NCBI GenBank assembly: GCA_003526375.1
Contig: DPDG01000026.1
Location: forward strand, 66,680 to 130,679
DNA length: 64,000 nucleotides
From: Lentisphaeria bacterium
Lineage (GTDB): Bacteria; Verrucomicrobiota; Lentisphaeria; Victivallales; UBA1829
Reading direction: 5' to 3'
The translations under genes and the position numbers were made by a program. Positions within the stretch are counted from its first letter, which is position 1. Every line of letters starts with the position of its first letter. The notes beneath the pieces were generated by a model that did not search any database, was not told the origin of the DNA, and worked only from the letters and a program-made list of their open reading frames with translations. This document shows, one piece after another, positions 8,209 through 17,628 of the stretch.

Positions 8209-9252
8209 TTAATTCCGTTCTATGAATGCCCCGGGGCAAAAACGCTCGCCGGGGGAAAAATCGTCGGACAACAGCAGCTTCACCGCATCGACAGCCATTT
8301 CCCGGCGCGGATAGGACATGCCGGACAGACGCGGGGAAAAACGGAGACAGTCCTGATTGTCATAAGCATAAACAACTTTTACACTTTCCGGCAGTCCGAG
8401 ATTCGCCTGAAGTGAGTTCCCGTAATTCCAGCTCACGCCCTCCGCCTGGAGGAAAATCAGCGCATCGAACGGATTTTCCCGGTAAGCGCGCGCAAACTCC
8501 TCCGGACGGTAGTCCGCCTCACTCATGACAATATAGTTGCGGTAAGAGTTCCCGTATCTTTCCAGAATGTTTGAGACGCCGGTAATCGACGGATATTCCG
8601 GCTCATCCATATATTCTCTGTAAACCGTAAGGGCAATCCTGGAGAATCCCTGTTCCAGCAGATGCTCCGTCAATGTCTCATACCCCAGACGGTTCCGGTA
8701 GGTGAAGATCGCCCATTCATCCGCAAAGCGCAGCGTCATGTTCCGCCAGAATTCTTCGCCCTGTATCAGCGCAACGCGGCACCCCCGCCGTGAAAGCTCC
8801 GCCAGCGGCACCATGAACCACGGAGAAAGAGCCAGTATCCGGGAACCGGAACCAAACGTCTTCAGCCACGGCCATTCGATTTTATTCGGATCGTTCGCTT
8901 TGGAAACCGGCAGGATCTCCACCATTCCGCCGGCTTCCGCCGCCGCCTGAAAAATACCGGGCAGCACTTCGTTCAGTATCCTGGCGCTTCTGCCCGGCAT
9001 TTCAAGAAAATCAGGCGCCGGTGTCAGCACCGTGACTTTCGGGAGTTCCGCATCCTGCGCATCCCGATTCAAAAGACAATTCAGTTTTCTGTCTGTCCGG
9101 TTGGAGCGGTACTTCAGCTCCGAAGCAATCGACCGGACACGCGATATGACCTCCTCCGAAACCTGTCCCTGCGTCTTGCCGTTCAGGATGCGGGAGACCG
9201 TCATCTGGCTGACTCCCGCCTGTTGCGCGATATCTTTCAGGGTAATGCTCAT
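8209..9252 (-). CDS. LacI-family transcriptional regulator
   Basis: 347 residues. The N-terminal helix-turn-helix is canonical (TLKDIAQQAGVSQMTVSRIL, residues 4-23, then NGKTQGQVSEEVISRVRSIA), followed by a periplasmic-binding-protein-like sensor domain (GIFQAAAEAGG, RILALSPWFMVPLAELSRRG, GFSRIALTVYREYM, DALIFLQAEG). It heads the minus-strand group pseudopilin, DUF4838, secreted protein and M55, and a palindrome typical of LacI operators lies between its own promoter and start codon, so autoregulation and control of the downstream genes are likely. The inducer, presumably a sugar, is unknown. Confidence 0.93.
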   Translation of the reverse strand: MSITLKDIAQQAGVSQMTVSRILNGKTQGQVSEEVISRVRSIASELKYRSNRTDRKLNCLLNRDAQDAELPKVTVLTPAPDFLEMPGRSARILNEVLPGIFQAAAEAGGMVEILPVSKANDPNKIEWPWLKTFGSGSRILALSPWFMVPLAELSRRGCRVALIQGEEFWRNMTLRFADEWAIFTYRNRLGYETLTEHLLEQGFSRIALTVYREYMDEPEYPSITGVSNILERYGNSYRNYIVMSEADYRPEEFARAYRENPFDALIFLQAEGVSWNYGNSLQANLGLPESVKVVYAYDNQDCLRFSPRLSGMSYPRREMAVDAVKLLLSDDFSPGERFCPGAFIERN

Positions 9253-9280
9253 GATGCTCCGCAGTTCTTAAACTTTAATT

Positions 9281-9324
9281 GTAACGTTATATTTAAATTA
9301 TAATGAAAAACCGGAAAATGTCAA
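9281..9324 (-). promoter_or_regulatory. Promoter and LacI-type operator of the minus-strand LacI gene
   Basis: Consensus TTGACA (9324-9319) and TATAAT (9302-9297) with a 16-base spacer. The palindrome GTAACGTTAT (core TAACGTTA, 9282-9289) lies immediately downstream of the -10, over the expected start of transcription, and has the central CG of LacI-family operators. Confidence 0.75.
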
Positions 9325-9562
9325 TAGGCAAATCCTGAAAAACAGATAAATTTTTCAAAAAAAACAGCAGAATGCCCTCTCCGGCTTCATCGCAAGGCAG
9401 ACAGGACATCAAGGAACAGGGGTGTTTAAAAATAACGTATCCTTCTGATGTTCTTCCGGAAAATTCATCTGCCGCAGAAAAGAACTGGCTCAGGCAGATG
9501 CAAGACATCAATGCGATGGATTACATTTTCCGCAGAAAAATGAATTTTTCCGGAAACAGGTA
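9325..9562 (+). other. Intergenic spacer between divergent LacI genes
   Basis: No convincing gene. It contains an inverted repeat CATCTGCC/GGCAGATG (about 9467-9501) with a 19-base loop. Both outer ends carry the regulators' promoters. Otherwise I see nothing. Confidence 0.4.
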
Positions 9563-9620
9563 TTGACAAATCAAATTTTCCGTTTATAATTAATAACAGA
9601 AAAATCCAAGCGTTTGGATT
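9563..9620 (+). promoter_or_regulatory. Promoter and operator of the plus-strand LacI gene
   Basis: TTGACA (9563-9568), 16-base spacer, TATAAT (9585-9590), then the palindrome AATCCAAGCGTTTGGATT (9603-9620, 7-4-7 inverted repeat) across the expected start site. The layout is the same as for the divergent LacI gene but the operator sequence differs, so the two repressors probably bind different sites. Confidence 0.75.
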
Positions 9621-9638
9621 AATATAAGGAATGATGGC

Positions 9639-10743
9639 ATGCCCCCCAAATTGAAGGACATTGCAGAGAGAGCCAGAGTGGACATCGGAACCGTTTCCCA
9701 TGTCCTGAACCGCCGTCCGAAGGCGGACCGGCTTAAAGCTGAAACGAGGGAGCGGATACAGCGGATAGCAAAAGAGCTCGGTTACTGCCGGAATGAGCTC
9801 GCAGCCTCCATTGCGGGCTGCGAGAGCCCGATGGCGGGCAAAATTCACGGGTTACTGCCGGAATGAGCTCGCAGCCTCCATTGCGGGCGGGCGCGGCAAT
9901 GTCCTTGCATTCATCAGTGCGGAAATGGGCTGTATCGAATACACAGGGCGGATTCAGAACGGCGTACTGGATGAAGCCGCCGCGCAGGACTATGCGGTGA
10001 CAGTATATCATCTTACTGGAAAAAATGAAGAGGAGATCATCCGCAAATTGATCGGCTGGCGCACAGCCGGAGTCATTTTCCATATTGCCAGGCTGGACGC
10101 GGCACCGCGGATCATGAAAATACTGGATGAACAGAAAATTCCCTACGGAACCGCCAATCTGGGCAATCCCCGCGGAATCGGCGTTACGACGGATGATTCC
10201 CGGGGAATGGAATGTGCCGTGGAATTCCTGAAACAGTCAGGATGCAGGCGGGCGGCACTGCTCACCCATGAAGACAAATCACGGCAGCAGGCGGAATATC
10301 AGAAAAGACGCAGGGAGGGATTCCGCAAAGGAATGAAACAGCATTTTCCGGAAGCTCCGGAAACCGTCTTCACCCTTTCTCCGGAACAGGGCAAGCAGGC
10401 ATTTCAAAGGAGCATGGATCAGATATTGAAAAAGATCACCGGCGGCGGTTATGACGGAATCCTGTGCGATTCGGACATTACCGCCATAGAGTTGCTTCAA
10501 TCCGCCCAGACAGCCGGTTTGAAAGTTCCGGAGGCGTTTTCTCTGATCGGTTACGGCAATCTCGGCATATCCTCCCTGATGCGCCCCGCCCTGACGACTT
10601 TGTCACAGAATTTTGAAGAAATCGGCAGCATGACAACACGTTTTGTGATTGACGCTGTCAGGAACGGACAGTCTGCGGAGCAGGAACGCAACCTTCTGCT
10701 TCCGGTGAAGCTGATCATACGTGATTCAACACAAAAAACATAA
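9639..10743 (+). pseudogene. LacI-family regulator interrupted by a 70-bp duplication
   Basis: The DNA-binding half (PPKLKDIAERARVDIGTVSH, then VLNRRPKADRLKAETRERIQ) ends at a TGA at 9864-9866. The sensor half (GRGNVLAFISAEMGCIEYTG and onward, 9889-10743) continues in the next frame. The break is caused by a direct duplication: a 39-base segment at 9780-9818 recurs exactly at 9850-9888, separated by 31 bases, a net gain of 70 bases. Removing one repeat plus spacer restores one uninterrupted LacI protein of about 344 residues. As written the gene gives either a truncated HTH protein or a sensor domain without HTH from an ATG at 9793. It may be a true pseudogene, a reversible off state or an assembly error. 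Promoter and operator are intact. Confidence 0.85.
9780..9888 (+). repeat. 39-bp direct repeat with 31-bp spacer inside the LacI gene
   Basis: Repeat units 9780-9818 and 9850-9888 are identical. The junction region contains two overlapping small inverted repeats (GGGCT/AGCCC and GCCCG/CGGGC). The 70-base period is not a multiple of three, so copy number decides the reading frame. Confidence 0.95.
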
Positions 10744-10772
10744 AATACACAATTTACAGAAAGGAACCCGGT

Positions 10773-10901
10773 ATGCGCATCTTTCGTCACTCACATTCAA
10801 AGAGTCAATTGAAGTCATTCACGTTGATAGAATTATTAATGATGATTATTTTTTTGCAAGGGGGAATGTCGCGGCAGCAGAAGGACGGGGGCGCAATTTG
10901 A
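10773..10901 (+). pseudogene. Pseudopilin leader remnant
   Basis: A 42-codon frame starts at an ATG with AAGGA ten bases upstream and encodes a basic lead-in followed by SFTLIELLMMIIFLQGG, a recognisable prepilin leader, then stops. The pilin helix and body are missing, so this is the stump of the pseudopilin expected between this LacI gene and the downstream glycan enzyme, as in the other cassettes of the window. It could still make a short membrane peptide, but a decayed gene is more likely. Confidence 0.6.
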
Positions 10902-11022
10902 CTGCGCCCTGCCTTACAGGGAACTTCCCCTGCTCCACTCTTCTGATGTTCAATTGATTCTCTTTCGATATTCCCTGTTCGATGTTCTGATTTCTCAGGT
11001 TGAAAACAAGGAAGGAATCGAA
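10888..11022 (+). repeat. Leader-linked repeat, copy E (degenerate, plus strand)
   Basis: Hairpin GGGCGCA/TGCGCCC (10889-10909; loop ATTTGAC), then a block with ATGTTCAATTG and TTCCCTGTTC words and a final TCAGGTTGAAAACAA. The word order matches copy A read on its coding strand, up to the position of the leader Met-Lys-Thr. The remainder up to 11123 is open in one frame and ends at a TGA that overlaps the next ATG, but has no start and no recognisable family. Confidence 0.6.
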
Positions 11023-11123
11023 AAAAAATGGAACGATTCCTATGACATGAATAAAGTAAAGCGCTGGACAACTGAACTTGAAAGGCTGTTTTCTCAAAAA
11101 CAATCCCAACAACAGGATTTGAA

Positions 11124-13112
11124 ATGAATGCAATAACCAATTACTTTCCGAAACGGGCGATTCACTTTGACTTTCACACGATGCCGGGATGCAACGACGT
11201 CGGAACGGAGTTTAACGGTCGGGAATTCGCCGTGACTCTCCAAAAGGCAAAAGTCGAATACATCAATATCTTTGCAAAATGCAACCTCGGATTCTGCTAT
11301 TATCCGACCAGAATCGGCACCGTTTATCCGGGGCTGAAGTTCGATCTGATGGGGGAGATCATCCATGCCTGTAAAAAGGCCGGGATTCGCGTCGCGGTTT
11401 ATTTCAACGCGGGACTCAGTCATGAGGAAGCACTGCGCCATCGGGAATGGTGTACCGTCAACGAATCCGGGCAGGTTTACGCCTTCGACAAGATGAACCA
11501 TTGGTTCCGGACGATGTGTTTCAATTCCGGATACAGGGTCCATCTGCTCGCAATGATCAGGGAAGTGCTGGAACATTATCCCGTGGACGGACTCATTTTC
11601 GATTCCATGAACACGCCGGTCTGCTACGGGATCGAATGTCTTGAAAAGATGCGCTCCCTGGGAATGGACCCGAAGGACAGAAATGCGGCGGAGAATTTCG
11701 CATACCGTACGAAAATCGAACTGAAAAACGCCATTGCGGAGTTGGCGCACAGTTATAATGAAAAACTGTTTCTGTATTTTCTCGGAGTAGAGGCGCGGGA
11801 GCAGCCGACTCACGTGGAACTGGAAGTTCTTCCGCAGGGCGGATGGGGATACGATTACCTGCCATCGCAGATCCGCTATATCCGCACGCTCGGCAAACCT
11901 TACTACACGATGACGGGACGCTTTCAACGCAGTTGGGGAGACCTCGGCGGAATCCGCCCTGAAGCGGCGTTATTGTACGACTGTATGAATTCCATTGCCA
12001 ACGGCGGCACCTGCTGCATCGGGGATCATCTGCATCCGCGCGGGAAGCTTCAGGCTCCTGTTTATGAGATGATCGGCAGAGTTTATGGCAAGACCGCCGC
12101 TCTGGATGAATGGACGGACAAGGCGAAATCCGTTGCGGAGATTGCGATTCTTGCACCGTGGCTCCGCGGCAACTGCAGCAACCGGGGAAATAAGACTGCA
12201 ATCCTCGCCGGAGCGTCGCGCATGTTATCGGAGCTGAAACATCAATATGACGTGATCGACGATCTGGCGGATTTCACCCCATACCGTATTCTGTTTCTGC
12301 CGGATGACGTGCGCGTAAATGAAACCCTGGCAGAAAAATTGGAACAATACCTGTCTGAAGGCGGGAAAATCATCTCCTCCGGCCACTCCGCGCTGAATGC
12401 GGAAGGGAACGCATTTATGCTGTCCTGCCTGAAGCAGTCACTGCATTTCAAAGGGGATGAGACATTCAATTATACCTTCCTGCATGTCGCCGGAGAAATA
12501 GCGGACGGAATTCCTGACATGGGGATCACCGTCTACGAACAGGGAATTGCCGTGAGTCCGAAAAAGAATGCCCGCTCTTTTGCCGCACTCGGACGCGGCT
12601 ATTTCAATTTCGGAGACTGGGATCTGCGCCATGAATATCTTTACATCCCCGAAAAGGAGATGACGGATCATGCAGGACTGGTCCGCATGGCAAACGGGGA
12701 CATATGGCATTTCTCTTTCCCGATCGCCCTGAACTATTTCAGATATGCGCCGCATCTCTATAAGCGCCTGCTCGGCAATGTTTTGAAACAGATGCTGCCC
12801 GTTCCGCTGCTGACGGTGGAAAATCTGCCGTCCTACGGCGTCGCAACTCTGACGGAACAGAAAACCAGAACCATGATTCATCTGCTATGCTATGTTCCGG
12901 AAAAACGCGGCGGCACAATGGAGATCATCGAAGAACCGTCCATTGCCGTTGACCTTGCCATTCAACTCCGGACAGACGGCAGAAAAGCGCGGCAGGCATA
13001 TCTGGTCCCATCGCGCGAAAGAATGGATTTTTCAGAACGGAACGGCATATTGAAACTCAAACTGCCGAAACTGTCCGGCGGTCAGATCATCGCGGTCGAA
13101 TGGGAACAGTAG
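11124..13112 (+). CDS. Putative glycoside hydrolase (Hyd6-like barrel plus beta-galactosidase-type trimerisation domain)
   Basis: 662 residues, no signal peptide, so probably cytoplasmic. The N-terminal half is a TIM-barrel resembling the hypothetical glycosyl hydrolase 6 family: RAIHFDFHTMPGCNDVG, FDLMGEIIHACKKAGIRVAV and HYPVDGLIFDSM. The middle (VAEIAILAPWLRGNC, LKHQYDVIDDLADFTPYRIL, LEQYLSEGGKIISSG) is typical of the flavodoxin-like trimerisation domain of GH42-type enzymes. The family is usually grouped with alpha-fucosidase or beta-galactosidase-like proteins, but the substrate is not established. Its start overlaps a TGA (ATGA) of an open frame upstream. It belongs to the cassette of the broken LacI gene and ends at a good terminator. 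Confidence 0.85.
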   Translation: MNAITNYFPKRAIHFDFHTMPGCNDVGTEFNGREFAVTLQKAKVEYINIFAKCNLGFCYYPTRIGTVYPGLKFDLMGEIIHACKKAGIRVAVYFNAGLSHEEALRHREWCTVNESGQVYAFDKMNHWFRTMCFNSGYRVHLLAMIREVLEHYPVDGLIFDSMNTPVCYGIECLEKMRSLGMDPKDRNAAENFAYRTKIELKNAIAELAHSYNEKLFLYFLGVEAREQPTHVELEVLPQGGWGYDYLPSQIRYIRTLGKPYYTMTGRFQRSWGDLGGIRPEAALLYDCMNSIANGGTCCIGDHLHPRGKLQAPVYEMIGRVYGKTAALDEWTDKAKSVAEIAILAPWLRGNCSNRGNKTAILAGASRMLSELKHQYDVIDDLADFTPYRILFLPDDVRVNETLAEKLEQYLSEGGKIISSGHSALNAEGNAFMLSCLKQSLHFKGDETFNYTFLHVAGEIADGIPDMGITVYEQGIAVSPKKNARSFAALGRGYFNFGDWDLRHEYLYIPEKEMTDHAGLVRMANGDIWHFSFPIALNYFRYAPHLYKRLLGNVLKQMLPVPLLTVENLPSYGVATLTEQKTRTMIHLLCYVPEKRGGTMEIIEEPSIAVDLAIQLRTDGRKARQAYLVPSRERMDFSERNGILKLKLPKLSGGQIIAVEWEQ

Positions 13113-13138
13113 ACTTTTTCACCGGCGGAACGAACTGT

Positions 13139-13174
13139 CCCGATACAAGGCACACAGGGGTATCGGGGGATTTT
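13139..13174 (+). terminator. Rho-independent terminator after the GH-like gene
   Basis: Stem CCCGATAC/GTATCGGG with a loop of about 13 bases followed by GGATTTT. The rest of 13113-13387 has only small inverted repeats (TTCTGC/GCAGAA; AAGGACTT/AAGTCCTT with a long loop) and no gene. Confidence 0.65.
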
Positions 13175-13387
13175 GCCTTCGGCCAACTTTTCTGCGCTGG
13201 AATGCGACAGGACTGAAAATCCTGCACGAAACTATTTCTGCGATGCAGAATATCGCATGATCAAATCATTTTTCAATGAAAAGGACTTGCAGGCTGAAAT
13301 ACCGGATTCCCGCATTTGTCAGTCACTTCAAGTCCTTTCCCCTCCCTGCTGCCGGTCAACGGCAGACGGCGGCAGAATGCCGTGCAG

Positions 13388-16300
13388 TCACTCCAGATAT
13401 CTCCAGCTTTTGAAGTCGCATGCGGCAGTGCCGTTGATGCGGAATGTCACGGAATGCTTTCCGGTCAGACGTTTTTTCAGAGACAGCGGCATGACTTTGA
13501 ATTCGCGGAAACCTCCGGTGCTTGACAGTTTCAAGGTTCCGGCGATCTCCTCCCCGGACTCTTTTCCATGAATGATCACATCCAGAGAACCGCCTTCATA
13601 TTCAGGGGCGACGCCGACAGTCACTTCCAGTTGTCCGGAGCCTTTTGCCCCGAAGTCAATTTCGCCGAACGAGATCAGGGCGCCATCCTGAAATCTCCCG
13701 ACATGTTTTCCGCTCTGCGCTATTTCACAGTCGGAAAGAGAGGCGATGTTCTCCACAGTGAACCATGTCCCGCTATTTCCCTTTGCCGGCTGATACGTGA
13801 CCTTTTTCACAAAACTTGAGGGTTTTCCGTAATCGAAGGACGCAATTTTCTTCATGACAGCCTGAATCCGCTCCGCCTCAGCTTCGGTCCCATCCACCCA
13901 GATTTCCGCAGTCCTCGGTGCAAGAGTCACGGCCTGCCCGGCAATCCCCCTGAGCGGGGCGAATGCCCCCTCGCGGCAAACCCGGAATGTTTTTCCCGGA
14001 CCAAGATCAGGAGTTGCGCTGACGGTTTCATTAACCGTATTGACAAAGAGATAAACCGTCGAACCGTCGTTTCCGGCAAAACCGGAACTTGCGATTTTCG
14101 GCATCGTGACCATCTGCGGGAAATTGCCGCCCCACTTGCTCCGCTCCACCTCGATTTTCCCTTTGAACCTTACCGGTGGAAGCATCTGCCCGTTATTGAA
14201 GTAAGGCAGCAGAGCTTTTCTGATATGCATCAGCTTCTTTATGAACAGGCGTTTTCCGCCGGGCTGCCTGATTTCACTGAATGTAAACCAGCCAAGCTGC
14301 TCCGCATTGACCAACTGCTGCGCGGCTTTACTGAAAAAAGACTGCTCATCGCCGGGCTTCTGATGATTATAGACGCGTCCGACGAACTGGGCGCGCCCGG
14401 AATAGATGGACTGGAACAGCGGCACCTGATTGGCGTCCACCCAGCGCCAGACCATATACCCGTCCATCGCCCGCAGGTAGGGGTCGGCGGCTTCTTCCGT
14501 CGTATGGCAGACTCGCGGATATTTTTTCTGAAGAACCGCCCTGATCGCACGGAACATCGGGCTGTATCCCTGTTCGAGCCAGACGGCGCCGTCGTTCAGA
14601 AAATGCCCGTGCGACTTATCGAAACAAAGCTTCGGAGCAGCGGTTCCGACCTGGTCATGGTAAATCGCATCGAATCCGTAGGAGGCAACACGTTCCGTGA
14701 GCCCCGCCATCCAGTTGCGCCATCCCTCCGCGCCGGGGCACATCACGGTAAAGACCTGATTCTTCCCATAATTCTCATTATTGAGAGAACCGTCCGCATT
14801 CTTCACCGCATACTTCAAGCCGTGCGAACGATACATATAATCCGTATGATTCGGACCGTCATTGATCTGCCAGAGGCGCGAATCAATATAAGGCATAGTG
14901 TAAACACCCGCCCTGCGGATCTCCTCATTCATCCTGACGACAAAATCCTTCGGATAAAAATGAGGCCAGCCTTTGCTTTTCATATCGTTCCAGTGATACC
15001 AGTGAATTCCGAAAGGCAGCTCAAAATATCTGCGCAGATAAGCGGCTTCCTCCTTCATCTGCTCCGCACTGCCGGCACTCCCGGCAAAAGCAAGAACCCA
15101 TAAGGTATTGTCGCGAAACCATTCCGGCGTATCCCTGCGGGGAAGCTCCGGAATCCACCATTGCGCCTCCTTTTCCAGAAATCTTCTGTAGATCCGTCCC
15201 GCTTCAAACCATTTGCCTGAATAAAGCTCAATTACGGCTTTCCCGTTCAGCTTGAAAGAGTTGCCGCCCCTGCCGTCCACCGCCGCGGGAACGGGAGAAC
15301 TCCATACGATATTCAGATTGCCGCGTTTGCCCGTCGCGGAATAACGCTTGGTCCGGGCGAGACCGTCCTCCACGCCGAAGTAAATGCCGTTCGCATCGTC
15401 ATAATATGCCGCAAACTGAAGCGGAATGCGCCCGGACGGAAACACTCCCTCCTGCCCGAAAATAAACTGTTCCTCCATCGGATTCTTCACAAGGACACCG
15501 GACATCCACGGATAAACCATCGTGTCGTTTCCGCCGGTGAGCCGGGCAAACGCATAAGACGGATACGCCACATCCGAAATGACCGCATCCGGGGAACGGT
15601 TGATCACTTCAAAACTGCTTTCAATGCGCGGACCGGCGAGCACGACTTCCGATTCCGCACGGAATGAAAACGGCGATGCGCAATTCCATGTGATCCTGAA
15701 TTCCGCTTTATCCGGGGACTGCCGGACGGCATCCACCGTCCAGGAGACGCCGGGCGCATTATGTTCGACAGCGCCAGCCGCCCTCCCCCTGCGGTATGCA
15801 ATGTTCCATGCAAATCCACGTTCTCCGAAAAGATCTTTCCTTGTCCGCCGGTCCATGACGCCCGCCGCAGGGTAAGCCCCCTCCCCCGAACCAACGGCAA
15901 GCAGAACCGCCAGGGAGTCCGTCGTCAGAATCCTGAACTCCTTCTGAATGTCATGAAAGGCTTCCGCAAGTTCCTCCATGCCATGAATCTCCGGAATCTT
16001 TCCGAGAGAGGCAATGATTTTCTCCAGTTTCTCCTGTGAAAATCCGGTTGCCCCCATCCGCCGGAAAACATTCAACAGCCATCTGCCTTCGGGCGAAGCG
16101 TTTTTCTGCATCGTCTCCAGTTTCTTCTGAAGCTCCGGTTTGATCTTTACAAACCCCTTCCGGACCACATCGACCCGTCCGCATCCGGCGGACAGTTTTG
16201 CGATCTCGCCATCGGTCAATGCACGGTTGTACATGGCGACTTCGGCAATATCACCGTGGAAAAACCACGGTCCCCCGCCGAATCCCTTTCCTATTTCCAC

Positions 16301-16870
16301 AGGCGCATCCACCGGCTTCGGATTCACCATCAGGAAACGCTTGCGCACCTCCGGCTCGCCATTGACGAAAATGCTCAGGCGATAACCGACATCCCCCTGC
16401 GCGGGATCGTTGAACCGTTCAAATACCGCCGCGAAATGAGTCCATACCCCGGCTGCGGGGGTTCCGCCCATTGTGGTGCCGACCCAGTTTTTCCCGTCAT
16501 GGAAATTGATATACATTGTTTTGGAGTTACGCCCGAAAATGAACTCCCTTCCTTTCGCCATGATGATATCATGCGCATCGTTTTCTCCGCCTTTCGTTTC
16601 GCTGTCATTGAACTTCACGACACCGACAAGCGTCATTCCCCTTTCCGTGAAATGCATTCCCCTGCTGTCCGGCACCACTGCATAACCGCTTTTCCCATCA
16701 AGGCGCAGAACACCGTCCACGAGTCCGGCATTGCCTTTCAGCTCCACATTCCTGTCCCTGTCGAACCGGTAATGAAAGAGAAGCGACGCATCCTTCTGCT
16801 GTGCGGACACAGCGCCGGAAATGCCGAGAACAAACGCCGAAAGTCCAAAAAGAATTTTCCTCAACAACAT
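13388..16870 (-). CDS. Secreted LamG lectin - DUF6259 glycosidase-like protein
   Basis: 1160 residues with a signal peptide (MLLRKILFGLSAFVLGISGA). Residues about 30-225 form a LamG/concanavalin-like lectin domain (SLLFHYRFDRDRNVELKG, AVVPDSRGMHFTERGMTL, VEIGKGFGGGPWFFHGDIAE, VAMYNRALTDGEIA). The centre is a DUF6259-type barrel (DTPEWFRDNTLWVLAFAG, FGIHWYHWNDM, YGFDAIYHDQVGTAAP, CHTTEEAADPYLRAMDGY), and a small beta domain closes the protein. ATG 16870 is preferred over GTG 16876 because AGGAA lies nine bases upstream. It is the enzyme of a GntR-regulated cassette, directly behind a pseudopilin gene. DUF6259 proteins resemble GH36/GH97-like barrels; the glycan is unknown. Confidence 0.9.
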   Translation of the reverse strand: MLLRKILFGLSAFVLGISGAVSAQQKDASLLFHYRFDRDRNVELKGNAGLVDGVLRLDGKSGYAVVPDSRGMHFTERGMTLVGVVKFNDSETKGGENDAHDIIMAKGREFIFGRNSKTMYINFHDGKNWVGTTMGGTPAAGVWTHFAAVFERFNDPAQGDVGYRLSIFVNGEPEVRKRFLMVNPKPVDAPVEIGKGFGGGPWFFHGDIAEVAMYNRALTDGEIAKLSAGCGRVDVVRKGFVKIKPELQKKLETMQKNASPEGRWLLNVFRRMGATGFSQEKLEKIIASLGKIPEIHGMEELAEAFHDIQKEFRILTTDSLAVLLAVGSGEGAYPAAGVMDRRTRKDLFGERGFAWNIAYRRGRAAGAVEHNAPGVSWTVDAVRQSPDKAEFRITWNCASPFSFRAESEVVLAGPRIESSFEVINRSPDAVISDVAYPSYAFARLTGGNDTMVYPWMSGVLVKNPMEEQFIFGQEGVFPSGRIPLQFAAYYDDANGIYFGVEDGLARTKRYSATGKRGNLNIVWSSPVPAAVDGRGGNSFKLNGKAVIELYSGKWFEAGRIYRRFLEKEAQWWIPELPRRDTPEWFRDNTLWVLAFAGSAGSAEQMKEEAAYLRRYFELPFGIHWYHWNDMKSKGWPHFYPKDFVVRMNEEIRRAGVYTMPYIDSRLWQINDGPNHTDYMYRSHGLKYAVKNADGSLNNENYGKNQVFTVMCPGAEGWRNWMAGLTERVASYGFDAIYHDQVGTAAPKLCFDKSHGHFLNDGAVWLEQGYSPMFRAIRAVLQKKYPRVCHTTEEAADPYLRAMDGYMVWRWVDANQVPLFQSIYSGRAQFVGRVYNHQKPGDEQSFFSKAAQQLVNAEQLGWFTFSEIRQPGGKRLFIKKLMHIRKALLPYFNNGQMLPPVRFKGKIEVERSKWGGNFPQMVTMPKIASSGFAGNDGSTVYLFVNTVNETVSATPDLGPGKTFRVCREGAFAPLRGIAGQAVTLAPRTAEIWVDGTEAEAERIQAVMKKIASFDYGKPSSFVKKVTYQPAKGNSGTWFTVENIASLSDCEIAQSGKHVGRFQDGALISFGEIDFGAKGSGQLEVTVGVAPEYEGGSLDVIIHGKESGEEIAGTLKLSSTGGFREFKVMPLSLKKRLTGKHSVTFRINGTAACDFKSWRYLE

Positions 16871-16888
16871 ACTCACCTGTTCCTTTCT

Positions 16889-17587
16889 TCAATAAACCAT
16901 CTGCACTGTGTAAAGATCTCCAAGCGCGGCGATCTTATTGATATCCATGCTTTCCGCATGGCCGTCGCCCAGAAGAACATTCGCAATCTTTCCATGCCGT
17001 CTTCCTATGCACTGCTGAGACTTGTAACTGGAAAGAATGTAACAGGGATCATCCGGCTTGTTGGATGCACTGGTCGTCTTGATTTTGGAGTCGGCGAACA
17101 GAATCCGCGAACTGACGGGAATTCCTTTCACATCCTTGTTGTCAAAACATGATTCCCGTGTTTTAGTCGTCAGGGCTCCATCCACCAGTTTCACGGCGCG
17201 GATACCGTAAGTCTGCGTGAACATATCCCAGCTGACGGGAATATTGTTTTCATCCACTTTGACCGGCCTGATTCCGGGTGTCGTCGTACAATGCAGAAAC
17301 TTATTGTCCTTCAGGTAGCCATGATAGTAAAGCATTCCGCCCCAGAGGTCGCGTCCGTCGCGGGTGGCGGAACCGGCGGGCGCGAAATATCCGGGAAACA
17401 GAACGCCGTCATAATCGTCCATATACATTCCCGCGGAAATTCCCACCTGCTTCAGATTTGAAAGACAACTGATCATTTTCGCCTTTTCTTTCGCCGCATT
17501 CAATGCAGGCAGAAGCATTCCCGCAAGAATCGCGATAATCGCAATAACGATCAACAATTCAATCAATGTGAATTTCACTCTTTTCAT
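16889..17587 (-). CDS. Pseudopilin-like protein with FTLIELL leader
   Basis: 232 residues from ATG 17587, which has AAGGAG seven bases upstream. The leader and helix are MKRVKFTLIELLIVIAIIAI then LAGMLLPALNAAKEKAK, followed by CLSNLKQVGISAGMYMDDYD, a Cys in FLHCTTTPGIRP, SRILFADSKIKT and a C-terminal GRRHGKIANVLLGDGHAESM, the H-x-G box. It is of the same family as the proteins at 6814 and 34825 and nearly the same length as the latter. It lies between a GntR-LacI regulator and the LamG-DUF6259 enzyme. Unlike those two, it has no leader-linked repeat upstream, so the repeat is not needed for the gene. Confidence 0.93.
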   Translation of the reverse strand: MKRVKFTLIELLIVIAIIAILAGMLLPALNAAKEKAKMISCLSNLKQVGISAGMYMDDYDGVLFPGYFAPAGSATRDGRDLWGGMLYYHGYLKDNKFLHCTTTPGIRPVKVDENNIPVSWDMFTQTYGIRAVKLVDGALTTKTRESCFDNKDVKGIPVSSRILFADSKIKTTSASNKPDDPCYILSSYKSQQCIGRRHGKIANVLLGDGHAESMDINKIAALGDLYTVQMVY

Positions 17588-17628
17588 CTTCAGACTCCTT
17601 GTATTGTTTATCTGTTGATATGACATTT

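Noticed and set aside
10721..10957. 78-codon plus-strand frame over the pseudopilin stump
   Set aside because: It starts inside the LacI gene and overlaps the FTLIELL frame, which has a ribosome site and a recognisable motif.
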